Assembly: GCF_047495875.1 (NCBI RefSeq)
Contig: NC_092463.1
Coordinates: 32,057,724-32,121,723 of the forward strand
DNA from: Pithys albifrons albifrons
Taxonomy: Eukaryota > Chordata > Aves > Passeriformes > Thamnophilidae
Direction: 5' to 3'
Length of the DNA stretch: 64,000 bases
This document shows, one piece after another, positions 14,666 through 26,832 of the stretch. The position numbers and the translations under genes were made by a program. The notes under the pieces are model-generated. The model was given only the letters and a program-made list of their open reading frames with translations, made no database searches and was not told the DNA's origin. Within the stretch, counting starts at the first letter, position 1, and every line of letters starts with the position of its first letter.

Positions 14666-17026
14666 ATACAAATATTTGACTCTATGGCATGATACAATAT
14701 GAAGGTAAAATACAACTGGTCTCTTTAATCAACTGGGAAATGTTTGTATTCAGAATAATTTTAAACTATTTTTCCCCCAGCATTTCAACATCAGTCTCCC
14801 TGCATGCAGCACAGCATGCAGCAACACAAAATGCACTTAGATTTTTTTTCTTTAATTATAAATGTGAAAAATAAACTTAAGGTTACATCATGCCAATTAG
14901 TTTACAGTAATTTTTAAAGGGCTACAAACATGCCTTCAAAAAGAGCATTCCATGAATGCAGATTATATTACATTCATTTACATTAAATAATTAGAAAATT
15001 AATATAAAACTGACAGTAATGTAGAAAGGTGTGTATTTACAAGGCTTAATAGCTACAATACCATATCTCTATTTTGTGTATGGACAGCACCTCTTAACAA
15101 GGAGTGTTTTCAAAACATTAATGAGCTAAATATTAGGAACAGACAGAACTAAATTTTTGTGTTTATTATACTCACCTGTGCTAAGAAAACAAATGCGTTT
15201 AACCTCATATCTACTTCATTAACAGTGGGAGCAGAATCCAGTATGACCTGCTTAATATCAGTGCAACTGAATTTGGTTTGTACTTATAGAATAAGTTTGC
15301 ATTTCACATGCAGATATAATTGTTTTTCTCTTCACTATCATTTTGTGTCAGTAGGTCTAATAGAATCAACAATAAAAATATCTATTCACAGTGATTTAGC
15401 AAATTACAGCAGCTCTTCCTGATGAAATCTGAACTTTGAATTTCTTCAAAGAAAAGATTACAGCTACTGTCTCATGTACATTGGGCAGTTAGCCTAATTG
15501 GACCAATAGGCATATGAAGCAAAATATTTAATTATGCATTAGTCTAAAATGCTTGTTCCTCCTCTGATCCTGCAAATTTCTAATGAGACAGTTGAACATC
15601 CTCAATTTCTGTTCCTCTGGGATTTTTTCATCTGCCAAGAGAGTTTTGCCCAACTATTTCCAAAAAATTATGAAAATGAAGTTCAAGTATCTGAGTTTAT
15701 AAAAGCTATAATAAAATAAATGCCACTTTCTTCATTATGCTAAACCAAATAAATCTAATTTTTCTTCTGTTTCCATACATGATCAACAGCTGTACATGCC
15801 ATCCATCGGTAACTAATTGCTTCCAACTGCCTCCCAGTGAAAGTGGGATTTCTTTACACTGGTGACACAACACAACACTAGCTTCTAAGTACATCAGAGC
15901 ACATCAGATCATGAAACTTGTGTGACATGTAATAAGGCATATGTTTCTGCACATACAGATGAAGAGTGGTACATGCTGCTGCAGTCGGTGCTCTGGAGGC
16001 AGTCTCTGCTGCAGAATGACCGCTGACACTTTGGTGGCCCAGCACACAAACTGCCCATAGGTCATCCCACAGGGCTGGACAGCAGATGTCATGGCTTGTA
16101 CCACTCAAACAGGTAAGATGTACAGTGCCTTTCCATGGTGCCTCTGCTGCCAAACACAGCCTCCTTCAATCAGCAGGGATCTATTGTTTGGAAGAGTGGC
16201 TTGCCATTTGAGAAGGATTAATACAGGTTTTTGCCAACATTTAACAGTAGCTGAAGTTCCATAAGAAAATGGAGTGAACTGTGAAATGAAGCAGGAGTTA
16301 GTGTCCCAGATGTGCCTTATTAACCACTTGCCTCCCCAGTGGGTAAGGTAAATGATTTTCTTCCAGAAGAGGACATATAGCCTAAGAACCTACAGCTATA
16401 ACTGAATTGTGTTGGGTCTGGGTTGTTACAGAAATGAGTTTATTTAATCTGCAGTTAGCAAGGTAGCCATGTAGCTCATGGTTAATAATAAATGACATTT
16501 TTATTCTTTTTTTCTGTTTGAAAAGTTCATCATAAAGATTTCATGTAACAAGAGATTTTTTTCCATGTCTATTAGGGAAAAATGAAAGATATTTGAGGAG
16601 AAGGTGGGTGACAGATGGAAACAGCTTCTATTGTTTACACTTGAAGTTCAAAAGAAATAGTGTGTGTGTCAAGTCTTTGTAAAAGTAAACAATAAACAAG
16701 CATTTTTCAGTGAAAAAATAAAGGAAAATGCAAGGATTTTTAAAAAGGTACATTGGTTTTTCAGGCTTAAGCCACTGAGTTAAAACTTTTACTCTCTTTA
16801 TTCTGACATGTTTCTCTTAATTTCAATTTTCAAGTTTTGTGCTCTGTATGCATGGGTACAACAAGTTTTAAAATTCTGTATATGAAAGAGAGGATAGCAG
16901 ACCTGATCTACCTTTTAGATACACTGATATGAAGTAGAAGAGAAAACACTGAAGTCTTTGTAACTACACAAAAAGGTAAAACTTGAGTAAATGAGAAGCA
17001 AATTAGACACGTGAAATAAAATTAAG
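14666..17026. other. gene-free sequence
   Basis: No gene or clear mobile element. A locally GC-richer patch at 15880-16160 gives a 91-codon minus-strand frame without any recognisable motif, and a second overlapping frame of 66 codons on the same strand argues against coding. Several A/T homopolymers lie near 16500-16760. Confidence 0.6.
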
Positions 17027-18345
17027 ACATGTTAAGAATATTAGAACAGCCCAACTGGTTCAGACCCATGGTCAAAATACCTCAGTATTCTGTCTCTGAC
17101 AGTAGTGCAGGAGACACTATCAGGACAACACACAAGTCCATAACTTTCTACAGTCATTTGCCCTCACACTCCCCCAGTATTCAGAACTGCTGTTATAAGA
17201 ATATTAGAAGGCCTGTCTAGTCTTTGTAAAAGCCATTTGTGGACCTGTTGTTTTTCTAATTGTTTTCTGAACCTGCTTATACCATCTGTCCTCTGTAGCC
17301 TTCTGTAGAAGTAAGTTTCTGAAGTGATCTACTCTCTGCACAAAGTACTTTCTTTAATTAGTTTTTCAGAATACTCCTTAGAAAGTTCAGTGAGCAGTCC
17401 TTGCTCTCATATTGTGGAACTTGTTGAACAGTTCTACAACCAGATTACCCACTTGGCAATAAATCACTATTCTCCTCAGATATCTCTCCAATCACAGGCT
17501 TCTTAGTCTCCTTATACGCAGCTGATCCACCTTCTTTGTGATTTTAATTGCCTGCTCTGTTCCTCCTTCAGTTTCACAGCATCTCTCTTGAGACACAGAG
17601 ACCAAAGCATCACACAGCACCAAAAAAGTGGGCACACATTTGTTTTTATACAGCAGCAAAATTATGTCTTCTGTCTTGTCTGAAAAACTTTTTCTGTTGA
17701 TGTCCTCCATTTTGTTGATTTTGCCTGTGCTTGTGACCTCAGAGACTTGACAGGAAGGATTCCAATATACTTTTCCTGACTGCTGGATGATCATTCTGAG
17801 TTCAGGATCATGAGGCACAGCTCAGATTATTCTTCCCTAATGCATTGCCTTAGATTTACCTACACTGGAGTTCATTTGACATATAACTTCTCTGCTCAGT
17901 TTTGCCACCTTTCTTCTCAGCTCTTAAATTCCTTCAGCCAGCTGGCAATGGCATTTGAACACCCAGAATGAGTTCATATTATCCTCAGACCTCGAGATTT
18001 CACTGCACACCCTCTTCTCCAGGCCATCGATGAAAATATTTAATAAAACCAGTGTCCGTGTCTATTCCCTCAGGGATCTCGCTGCTGAAAATGAACTATC
18101 CATTCTGTAAAACAACCAAAGACCTCTAGTCTTTGCTTTCTGTTCCTTAACCAGTTTGCAATCCATAAAAGACTTTTTCAACACTTGTGGTGATTGGGTT
18201 TCTTTACTAACCCTGTCAAAGGCTTTTGGAAAATCCAAATATATTATAGCTCTTGTATCCTCTTAATCCATGTGCTTACTGACAGGACTCCAGCAGGTTA
18301 GAGAGGCAGTATTTCCTGTTGTAGAAGTCATGCTGCCTCTACACA
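17027..18345 (-). mobile_element. ancient CR1-type LINE remnant, antisense
   Basis: Read on the plus strand this is the reverse complement of an old amniote CR1 of the kind common in turtles and crocodilians. The 3' end comes first (agaacagcccaactggttca, 17043-17062). Next come 'cactggagttcatttgacat' (about 17863), 'aaaatatttaataaaaccag' (about 18032), 'ccttaaccagtttgcaatcc' (about 18146), 'aaaggcttttggaaaatcca' (about 18218), 'catgtgcttactgacaggac' and finally 'gtagaagtcatgctg' (about 18320). The order and spacing match CR1 ORF2 and 3' sequence. Divergence is high, with indels and many stops, so no protein survives. The open frames of 108 and 70 codons here are chance frames. Decay of this depth suggests insertion long before the passerine radiation. 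The 5' edge is uncertain and may reach about 18880. Confidence 0.85.
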
Positions 18346-20542
18346 GTTTCTATCCATGTGCTCAGGAATCTTACTCTTTATTACAGAGTCTGCACTCTTG
18401 CAAGGAACAGAAGGATACGAGAACTGCTCATGATTCTTGAAAGGCTTACTGAAAGATCTGTACATTTTTTTGTAAATCATGTCATGCACATGCTCTTTGT
18501 AATATGTCTGTGGAATGCAGCTTTTTAATATCATAAGCATTATTTATTATTACAAATTCATTAAGAATGGAAGTTTTCTACTTGCCAGTTTTCATTTCCT
18601 GCTGCAGAATCATCAATTATTTAGCGAACTCTTATGAAGGAGTTGGAATAAAAAGGTATGGACATGGAAAGAATTTGGTTGTATATTATCTGTGCACTCC
18701 AGGTCTTTTGTCTTTTCCAGAACCCAGTCCTGCACTCTGTCTGGCAATTGGAAATCTGGACTGTGTGAGGATAACAAACTCTGGCACCCTCCAATTGTTT
18801 TGCAGAAAGGCATAGTAGCATATTGGTGCTGGTTAATAACTTTAGCCCTTTTATCCTGCTTTTCCTTTAATAAGAATACTTCTAAGATTTTCTATAAAAA
18901 TTATACTTACAAATCTGTATTCATGGCTACATTTTTGAGCCTATACAGTTTTTAACTTGACACTTCAAACACCAAGTTCAGTATTTCTTCTTTAGTACAA
19001 TCAATGAAACAAATGCCTGACCTTCCCTACTCAAGGTTCTAAAATACAGAACTTCTCAAAAGTGCATTTAAACCAAAGAATGTGATCAATAATTTGGTAT
19101 ATTGCAAAGTCGATTATGAATATATTAAATACACTGCATATGCACAATAAAAATATACTCACTCCCTATAAATTCTATGCTGTGTGTACATATAAACCAG
19201 AGCAATTTAGTTATTTACTGGGTACTACAAGAGCTATAAAATGCCACTTTCTAAGAATACAACTGAGGCTTAAGTCAGCATTTTTATGATATCATCTGTA
19301 CTGGGAAAACATTAAAGGCTCAATATTTAATAAACATAATAAACATCCCCATGAAACAAATTGTTCATAAACTACCTGTTTAATTTTTCAGGGCTCCTGA
19401 ACCACATATTTTCTTATTAGTTGTGAGCCTGCTGGGTTGCACGATAGATAGGGCCTGTCAGGGATAGAATATAATGTAGCGGTTTTATGAATTATTTCTG
19501 TGAGGAAAAGCCTATTACAGCTGACAAGAGGATGATGATATTAGCCCATCATCATTCAGATGGCACCACCCTTCCCCCTTTCATCCATCAGACCTCTTGT
19601 ATGGAGGCTGAAAGCCATACAGTCTTTGCATAGCCAACACAAAGACAAATACTGCTCTTTTTCTGCATCCATGAAACTTTTAGTATTTCATTTTGAATCA
19701 TAGCAGACGACAGTAACAAATGGCCTAATGAATCTCCCTTATTGTCCCTTCTGAATCTGAAGATGAGCTAAAAGTAAAATCTCTGTTCCTTTTTTTGGAC
19801 ATGCTCATTTGGGATTAAAAGGTTTTTCCTGCATTCTAAATAGCATTGCTCAGTAACTGAAAACTAGACCAATAAACAAACAAGCAACTTGCAAACCACA
19901 CAGCTATACCACTATAGACCATTCTTCACCCTATACCTTGCAAATAATAATTTTTGGAAAGTGCTTCAATCAACTTTAGTGCAATAATTTAAGTCAATAT
20001 ACATATGTAAAAAAAACAAACAAACAAAACCAAAACAAAAAAAACCACAATAATGAAACCACATAATGAAGTTCTCTGTATTAGACAACAATAGTAATAT
20101 ATCAGTAGGCATCATGAATTATAGACCAATTATTACCACCTTTTATTTTATTTAAAATAAAATACACTAACAACGCCCACACTTTACTGCAAGAATATGT
20201 TTAAATTTATAAGATCTGATTATGTTCATTTGCATATGAAGGACATTTTACAGGTAGAAATTAATAATGTGGCTAGAAATTGTTTAGTGAACACTGTGTC
20301 AGAAAGACCTGGCTCTCCTTGATCCAATTGTTACGTGAGCTTTTCTTTCAGCTCTATAAGTGACTGTTGCACTTGCATCTAACCCCCTGCTGTAACTGTC
20401 TTAGGCACAAGTTTGGCATGCACCTAGGTTACTCTGGGCTGCATGGTGACTCCCAGCCACTCAGGACAACTGCATCCCAAATTTGTGTCAGCCACATCTG
20501 CCCCGCTGGGTCAGTATGCTTGGTGTGGGCCATGTGCCTTTA
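18346..20542. other. gene-free sequence, possible old CR1 continuation at the left
   Basis: 18346-18880 may be further decayed CR1, but I cannot align it with confidence. The block at about 19380-19570 is of balanced composition and could be a conserved non-coding element. It contains no repeat signature. The rest is AT-rich unique sequence. Confidence 0.5.
20007..20050. repeat. A-rich CAAA low-complexity tract
   Basis: The tract consists of A-runs with interspersed C (caaacaaacaaaaccaaaac). There is no adjacent SINE or LINE 3' end to claim it as a poly-A tail. Confidence 0.8.
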
Positions 20543-20677
20543 GTCACAGAGTATTCTGAGTTGGAAGGGACCCACAAGGATCACTGAGTCCAATTCTAAA
20601 ATGAATGGCCCATAAGGACATTGCATCCTTGACACTGGCATTATTAGCACTATGCTATAACCAACTGAGATAATCTG
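20543..20677 (-). mobile_element. TguSINE1-like SINE (tRNA-Ile head + CR1 3' tail)
   Basis: On the minus strand the element starts with a tRNA-Ile-like head: 'ctcagttggttatagcatag' with the anticodon region 'gtgctaataatgcca', the AAT anticodon loop of tRNA-Ile. After about 72 nt it switches to a CR1 3' end ('gactcagtgatccttgtggg' then 'tcccttccaactcagaatac'). A tRNA-Ile head joined to a CR1 tail is the structure of TguSINE1, a passerine SINE moved by CR1 enzymes. The B box is degraded and the copy is probably inactive. It is the best taxonomic marker in the window and separates this locus from non-passerine birds if the identification holds. Confidence 0.88.
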
Positions 20678-23600
20678 TAGCAGTTCCCTCTCTGCATCAT
20701 GACTCCAGGCCAGAAATGGAAATGTGAGTTCAGCCCCTCAGTGTGCTTTGGTCTTGTTTCTGCGGACACCTAGATAAACAAGAACAGAGGGAGCTGCAAT
20801 GTTCTGCAGTAACGTCCACCAATCTGGCTGATGAGGAAACTAAGCCTACAGCCTGCATTTATCCTATAGCACAGGCAGGAAACCTTATTCTCATTGGCCC
20901 CATTTATGCTTCACTCCAGCTCCAAGATGTTTTGATGTTCTGTACATGCATCTATAATATGACTAAAGTTGTTGAGGTGTAACCTGTTTGCTCAGTCTTA
21001 CCAAAGAAGCATCATTATTCCCTTCATGAATGTATATAACAATAGCAAAATCACATTTCCTCCCTTCACTTGATTAACTCTTCCCTTCTCTTTATTTCAT
21101 TTTCTTTTTTCCCTTTAAAACTGGTTTCATCTATCCCTGAAACACTGTGATTCATTGAACTTTGCTCTTCAGTAATGTCTCCCCTGATTCCCTCTCATGC
21201 AACACTCAAGCTTTCCTTCAGCAAAGCTAAAGACAGAGGAATGGCAGGAACTTCTTTTCATTTATTATGTAAAGTTATGAAATTACTTGAGCAGCAAATG
21301 CTCATTTTGTTTTGTCAGGAAAGATAAACAAAGTGGCTTGCTTTATGTTGGAAACTTTTGCACATCTTCGTTTGTATCTACTGTAGGCACATGTGCATTT
21401 TTGACATGACAGATCATAATGGCTCTTTTAGAGCCATTACAGTTACCAAGTAAATCCTTCTTAGTTCAAGTACATATAATTGATTCCCATAGACTGTAAT
21501 AGTTCCAAAACCAAGGCAATACCCTTACCAAACATAAAAGCAGTGTCAGGACTAATACATAATAGCAGTCAGTTTTTACCACTATAGTATTAGAAAATGA
21601 TGCAGTGTTAACAATATGGCTTTTTTATTTTCTGATTTTTGGCATTAAAAAAAAAGGGCAATAATTCCTTAGTATTACAGTGGTATCATTCCTGAATAGT
21701 GCTGGTAAAGCTGTAAATCCTCAAATATCACCGTAATCTCAGTCTTCATATGGAACATAAATTAAGGGCTTGCCCATTCAACTTGTTTGGATATAAATAT
21801 TCTGGTACAATTTACTCAGACAACTGAGTTTGTTTTGGTTTTTCTCTTACCAATTAGGGATGAAGAATAAAAGCAGTCCTCTTCTGCACTCAGAAAGCTG
21901 TAGATTTGTATTGCTCATGGAGGAATCATGCAAAACCCTTAACCAAGCAGCTGGATGGGTAGTGGTTGCACAGAGCAGGCATTACATTTTTTAATGGTAT
22001 TGTCTGCTCTTCAGCATGTCTGATAGATTCAATTAACAGCTTGGCAACATACATCGCTGCCTGCCTACTGGATAAGGGTATTCAAAAGGTTAATGTCTGT
22101 GCTCATGAACATAGATGACCAATGACCCTAAAAGGAAGGAGAGCACCAAATGATATATTGACAAAAGTGCCATTTTCTTTCACACAGAGAAAATAAGTAA
22201 AGTGCAATAAGAACCTTCTCTCTTTTTTTTTTTTATAATGACTTTTGAAGTAAAGGCAAGTTTTTACCCTTTTTTGTGTTCTGAAAGAGTTTATATGACA
22301 ATAGAAAAAGGTGCTGTAAACTTCAAGGAGCTAATGTATCTTCTCTAAAGAAGAGATCATAGAAATTTCACTACTCCTATATGTTAATAATGTTTTTGAA
22401 TATAAAATCCAAATTAAAAACTGGAGCTGAATAAAACACTTCTGTTAAAGGTAACATTTTGAAATGCTGTCAGTAACTATCATAAATATTTGAGAAGTTA
22501 ATTTTTTAATCTTCAACTATAGCTCTGAAAACACTTTTAGTGACAGACAGTGCTTCATTAATAGAGTTCTGTATGTCTAATTGCTTTAGGCAAAGTGGGT
22601 TGCATTATTTTGACACATGACATGCAATTAGTACATGGTCACACGGCTAAAGGAAGATTTTACACCTTTTTTCCTTCTACATTCAGAGTGGATAATTAGC
22701 ATATTTTTCCTGCTTAGAATAGTCATCAGAGCCTTGGATCAGAAATTGCCTAATGAGGTAAAATTCCAGTTGTTGACATTAATACATGTGACATTTTTCT
22801 CAGTTGTAAAAGTAAACCTACTGCTGCTATTTCATTTAGATTTTCCAGTGCATTACGATTCAACTATGGGGTTTCTCAAGCCATTGAATACTTGTATCAT
22901 TTCAAGAGAGAGAGATGAATGATGTTTTTATATTTTACTATATTTATTTGATAATGATATTTTAAGATTAAATTTGGCTATAACCTCCAGCCATCCTAGA
23001 TAAAGTGAAGTTCTGTTTACACAAAAGCACACCACAGTCACAATATTCAGATAACTTACTTACAAACCTCCTTGTTATACTATACAAAAAATGGGAACTC
23101 CCTTTGCTCAGCTATGAGACCCCCTCTAAGGCTGTATGCAACATTCCTACAACAAAAGTCTGTCTTTTTTCATAAAAAAATATTCTGATTGCCTTTTGTA
23201 GAAGAAATAATGAAGATTTATTACAGACAAACTGATCCAACAAAATACACTCGAGCTACAGAAATGTTTTCCTAGAGAAAAGATTTTGAAAACTTTAAAA
23301 AAGGATTATATTAGGTCCTTTTAAGTAGATTTTTTTCCCCTTTGCATTTAGCATGATTACATATAATCGCCTTTCATGTTCAATTTCTGAACATCATATT
23401 CATTTACAGCAAAGGAAGTGGGTTGGATTCTCATTTCTTCTCTCCTTATTCAAGAAAACATTCCTCTTAAACTTGCATGAGGTGTAGGATCTACAACTGA
23501 GGCAGATTTTCTGGATCCAAGTTCTGCTATGACCTCTGAGTATAGAATATGCAGAGAAATTTTCCAGAACTACTTTAGACACTTAATGTTACCTATAACA

Positions 23601-25437
23601 AAGAGCTGACTTAAACATGAGTTAAACACATTTTTTTGACTTTTAATTTCCTGCTATTTAATTAAATACATAGGAAAGAGGAATCACAGCCCAAACTCCT
23701 GGCTTATTTCAGATATTTTATATTTACCAGGCTTGAAACAGTAATAGGGCTAGCACTTAACATTGACAGGGAACAAAAAAAGACACAAGCATTTACCTTT
23801 TTCCCATTAATTGGGAGGTAAATGTGTTTAAAAAACCTTGCTAATCCCACAAGAAGTATGGGTTTGTAGAGTGACCTGACTACTTCATAGACATCACAAG
23901 AGCCCAGGATGTCCATCCTGCTTCAAATACATTTTTTTTCCTTTTTGTGTTTTTTTTTTTTAATTCAGTTAATTACAAATAAATAGTACTAAGTTAATAA
24001 TAATTTTTTCTTTAGCATAGGTGTCCCTGGAATTATTTTCCTATTACTATTTACCTTGAGAGCAATGATTTCTTTAACATCACTTCCATTATTACAGTTT
24101 TCTAATTCTCTCTACATGTGTAGCGGTCACATTGATTTTACATCTTAGATAATCAACAGCTGCTGTTTTAAAGACTTTCAGTGCTAATCCACCTTGTAAA
24201 ACTTCTGTAAAAAAAAAAAAAGCAAAAAAAAGAATGCAAAATTGTGCACTTCAGATCATTGTGTGTGTAATGCAGACCAGTTCTATTGAATGTGATGGAA
24301 CAAGGCAAAACAATAAGGCAATAATTTCTGCTAGCAACTGACAGGGAACAAAGTAAAGCAAGTCTTTTCAATTCCTCTTAACTTATTTACAGCAAAAAAT
24401 GTGGATGTCAAAGAAAGACAGGACAGAAGAAGACAAATTTAAGCTAGTCCAAAGTTCATTGCTGGTGACCAAATATTATGCTAATGGTGAAATGTCCACC
24501 TCTGACTCCCTACTCCAGTAATAGCCAGATGCTTGGAAGGTATGTTCCCAGTAGAATAACTCAATACATATTTTACTCTTCCCTTATTTTCTCCAGGTCA
24601 TTTATCAGATGGGCTAGATGGGCTAGTTATTCTAATGTAGTCTGTTTATATATATTCCATTTATAGAGAATATATATATCTCCTATAGCATTCATAAAAT
24701 GGTGCATAGAGATTGTTCAGAGATGATTTTTCATGAGTCTTAATTAGAACAGATAAGCTGTTGCATATGACCATTTTTATTCTGACCATGAGACGTGCAG
24801 TATTATTTTATTCATATACTTTCTTCCATACTATATGGTGATCATGCATCCCTGGTGCTACAGGTAGGACAGTAGCAAGCTCAGACTGCTCATGTTATTG
24901 GTGGGTATGTTGGTAGTTACTTCACTGCACTTTGGAATTATATTGTGCTGATATCTAGAAATGTGAAACTTCTGATAGGAAAGAAAAAGCTTTTCTAAAC
25001 TACATTTACAGTTGTGATAGTGGAATTTCATGGGAAGATGCAGTCATTTAGCAGCAAGTTAATGAGAAACGAAATGTTCACAGATAATATTATACTGCCA
25101 TAATCTGCCACATCACAGCACAACAATCAAGACCTGACTGGCAAACAGCAGTATCCAGGAAATCAAAAATACCAAACAGGGCATCTTTGTTATTTTTGTT
25201 TAAGCATACTTTCACTGATCCTGCTCATCTAAAAGCCTGAGACGCTAAATAAAAGAGAACAGAAATTCACAGACTAAACACAGATTTAGAAAGATCCTTA
25301 CAACTGAAGAAATATTGCTACAAATTCTCAGAATTGCCTGAAACCAAACTGAACATATACCACTAGGATTTGTTTCAACAAGGCATACATGAGAAAAAAA
25401 CCCAGATCCGCTCAATGTGTTTTAGATGGCTGTAGGT
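20678..25437. other. gene-free sequence
   Basis: No gene, RNA gene or datable mobile element. A perfect 9-bp-arm hairpin lies at 21417-21439. Poly-T near 22221-22234 and 23948-23962, a poly-A near 24208-24228 and a TA run near 24669-24680 are simple low-complexity tracts. Open frames up to 95 codons lack domain features. Confidence 0.6.
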
Positions 25438-25849
25438 TGTATTGGGTTTGAGCTGCAAGGTTTTGATAGTTGCAGGGGGTAAGGGGTGTTCTGTGAGATG
25501 CTGACAGAAGCTTCCCCATGTCTGACAGAGCCAATGCCTGTCAGCTCCAAGATGGACCCGATGGTGGCCAAAGCCAAGACAATCAGAGATGGTAGTAACA
25601 TCTCCGTAATGACATATTTGAGAAAGAAATAAAGCATTACTGCACAGAAGTAATTTAGGCTAGAGAAGAGAGAAGTGAGAATATGTGAAAGCATCAGTTC
25701 TGCATACCCAAGGTCAGTGGAGAAGGAGAGGGAGAAGGTGTTCCAGGCACTGGATCTGAGGTTCCCCTGCAACCCATGGTCCAGACCATGGTGAGGCAAC
25801 TGTGCCCCTGAAGCCCTTGGGGGTAACGGGGAAACAGAGATCCACTTCA

Positions 25850-26125
25850 AGTCTGTAGAGGAGCCCCATACCAAAGCAGGTGGATGCCTGAGACAGGCTA
25901 TGACCCCATGGGAAATCTGTGCTGGAGCAGGCTTCTGTCAGGGACCTACAGATCTCTGGAGATGGGAGTCCACAGTAGAGCAGGTTTCCTGGTAGGTCTT
26001 GTGACAGTGTGGGGAACTCATGCTGGTGCAGTTCATGAAGAATTGTAGCCCATGGGAAGGACTTAAGTTGGAGAATTTCATGGAGGACTGTCCCCGGCTG
26101 GAGGGACCCCATGCTGGAGCAGAGG
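25850..26125 (+). repeat. internal imperfect repeats within the LTR
   Basis: Units of about 45-60 bp recur with the pattern 'ccatggga...(c/g)actcatgctgg(a/t)gcag', for example near 25905-25932, 25965-25985, 26008-26034, 26046-26076 and 26095-26120. This is a property of the LTR family rather than a later event at this locus. Confidence 0.6.
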
Positions 26126-26336
26126 AAGGAAGGGCTTCTCTACCTGAGGAGGTAGCAGCAGCAGAAACAGCATGGGATGAACTCACTGTAACACCCATTC
26201 CCCATCTTTCTGCATAGCTGTGTGAGAGAAGGTAGGAATAAAGTTAAGCCCAGGAAGGAGGTAGAGGTGGGGGAAAGGTGGGTTTAAGATTTGTTTCATT
26301 CCTTATTATCCTGCTCTGATTTTGATTGGTAATGCA

Positions 26337-26658
26337 TTGAGTTCGAGTCTTAGTGGAGACCGTACCAGGCAGTTCAATGCCTCCCTGTCATCCAATCCCG
26401 TCAGATCTCGAATCCTCAGCAGAGTCAGCCCCGGTTAGTACCTGGTGCTGTAGACAGTCCTGAGGACTTCACTGTCACTGTCCAAGCTCGCTCAACCGTG
26501 ACAAATGAACCTCAGGACTGAAACGGTGGGGCCAGTTCTGCGCACACTGTGCCACACCTAAAAAAATCCACTGCACAGGCTCGAAGGGCACACCCACGTG
26601 GGGAAAGCCCTTCCCAAATTTTCGTTTGCGAAGTTTGGCCATACAATACAATACAATT
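26337..26658 (+). mobile_element. 5S rRNA/tRNA-type composite SINE, copy 1, nested in LTR
   Basis: This copy begins within the tRNA-like head, at the B box (gagttcgagtcttagtggag). It continues with the junction 'cagttcaatgcctccctgtc', the 5S-derived part at about 26393-26455 (cagatctcgaatcctcagca ... ccggttagtacctggtgctg), and the body 'gtcctgaggacttcactgtc'. After a 7-A spacer (near 26561) comes the 3' module 'ccactgcacaggctcgaagg' to 'gtttgcgaagtttggccata'. The tail is about three ATACA units. It sits inside the LTR at the point where the family normally reads 'ggtaataaatt', with LTR sequence resuming at 'tttctccaagttg'. The 5S part lacks the box C segment, as in copy 3. Confidence 0.85.
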
Positions 26659-26832
26659 TCTCCAAGTTGCAATGGTTTTGCCTGTGATGTTAATCAGTAA
26701 GTGATCTCTCCCTGCCCTTATCTCAGCTTATGAGACTTTTTTTAAGTATTCTCTCCTGTGTCCAGCTGAGTAGGGTAGTGATCAGGAAGTTTAGGTGGGT
26801 ACCTGGCAATCATCCAGAGTCCAGCCATCACA

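Larger units (their letters stand above)
25438..26832 (+). mobile_element. solo LTR of an avian endogenous retrovirus, SINE-interrupted
   Basis: The element starts TGTATTGGGTTTGAGCTGCA and ends near '...cagccatcaca', a decayed form of the family's usual 'CAACCCACCACA' terminus. Along it lie family landmarks: 'gaagcttccccatgtctgac' (about 25507), 'ctgtcagctccaagatggac', repeated GGAGCAG-type blocks between 25850 and 26125, 'tgattttgattggtaat' before the insertion, and 'gatctctccctgcccttatc' followed by 'gtgggtacctggca' after it. No internal gag/pol/env or second LTR follows, so this is a solo LTR left by recombination. Without the nested SINE it is about 1.07 kb. A clean target-site duplication is not visible (taggt versus atggt at the two edges). 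Antisense open frames of 150, 132 and 86 codons across it are incidental. Assignment to a retrovirus class is not attempted. Confidence 0.9.

Noticed and set aside
15878..16153. 91-codon minus-strand frame in a GC-richer patch, considered as a processed pseudogene
   Set aside because: No family resemblance, and a second frame on the same strand is open over the same region. No poly-A tail or target-site duplication was seen.
21417..21439. 9-bp hairpin taatggctc/gagccatta, and a similar one at 2801-2822
   Set aside because: Within chance expectation. No terminator or RNA gene context.
25422..26198. Overlapping minus-strand frames of 150, 132 and 86 codons
   Set aside because: They lie antisense within a solo LTR and reflect its GC-richer composition. 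No domain is present.
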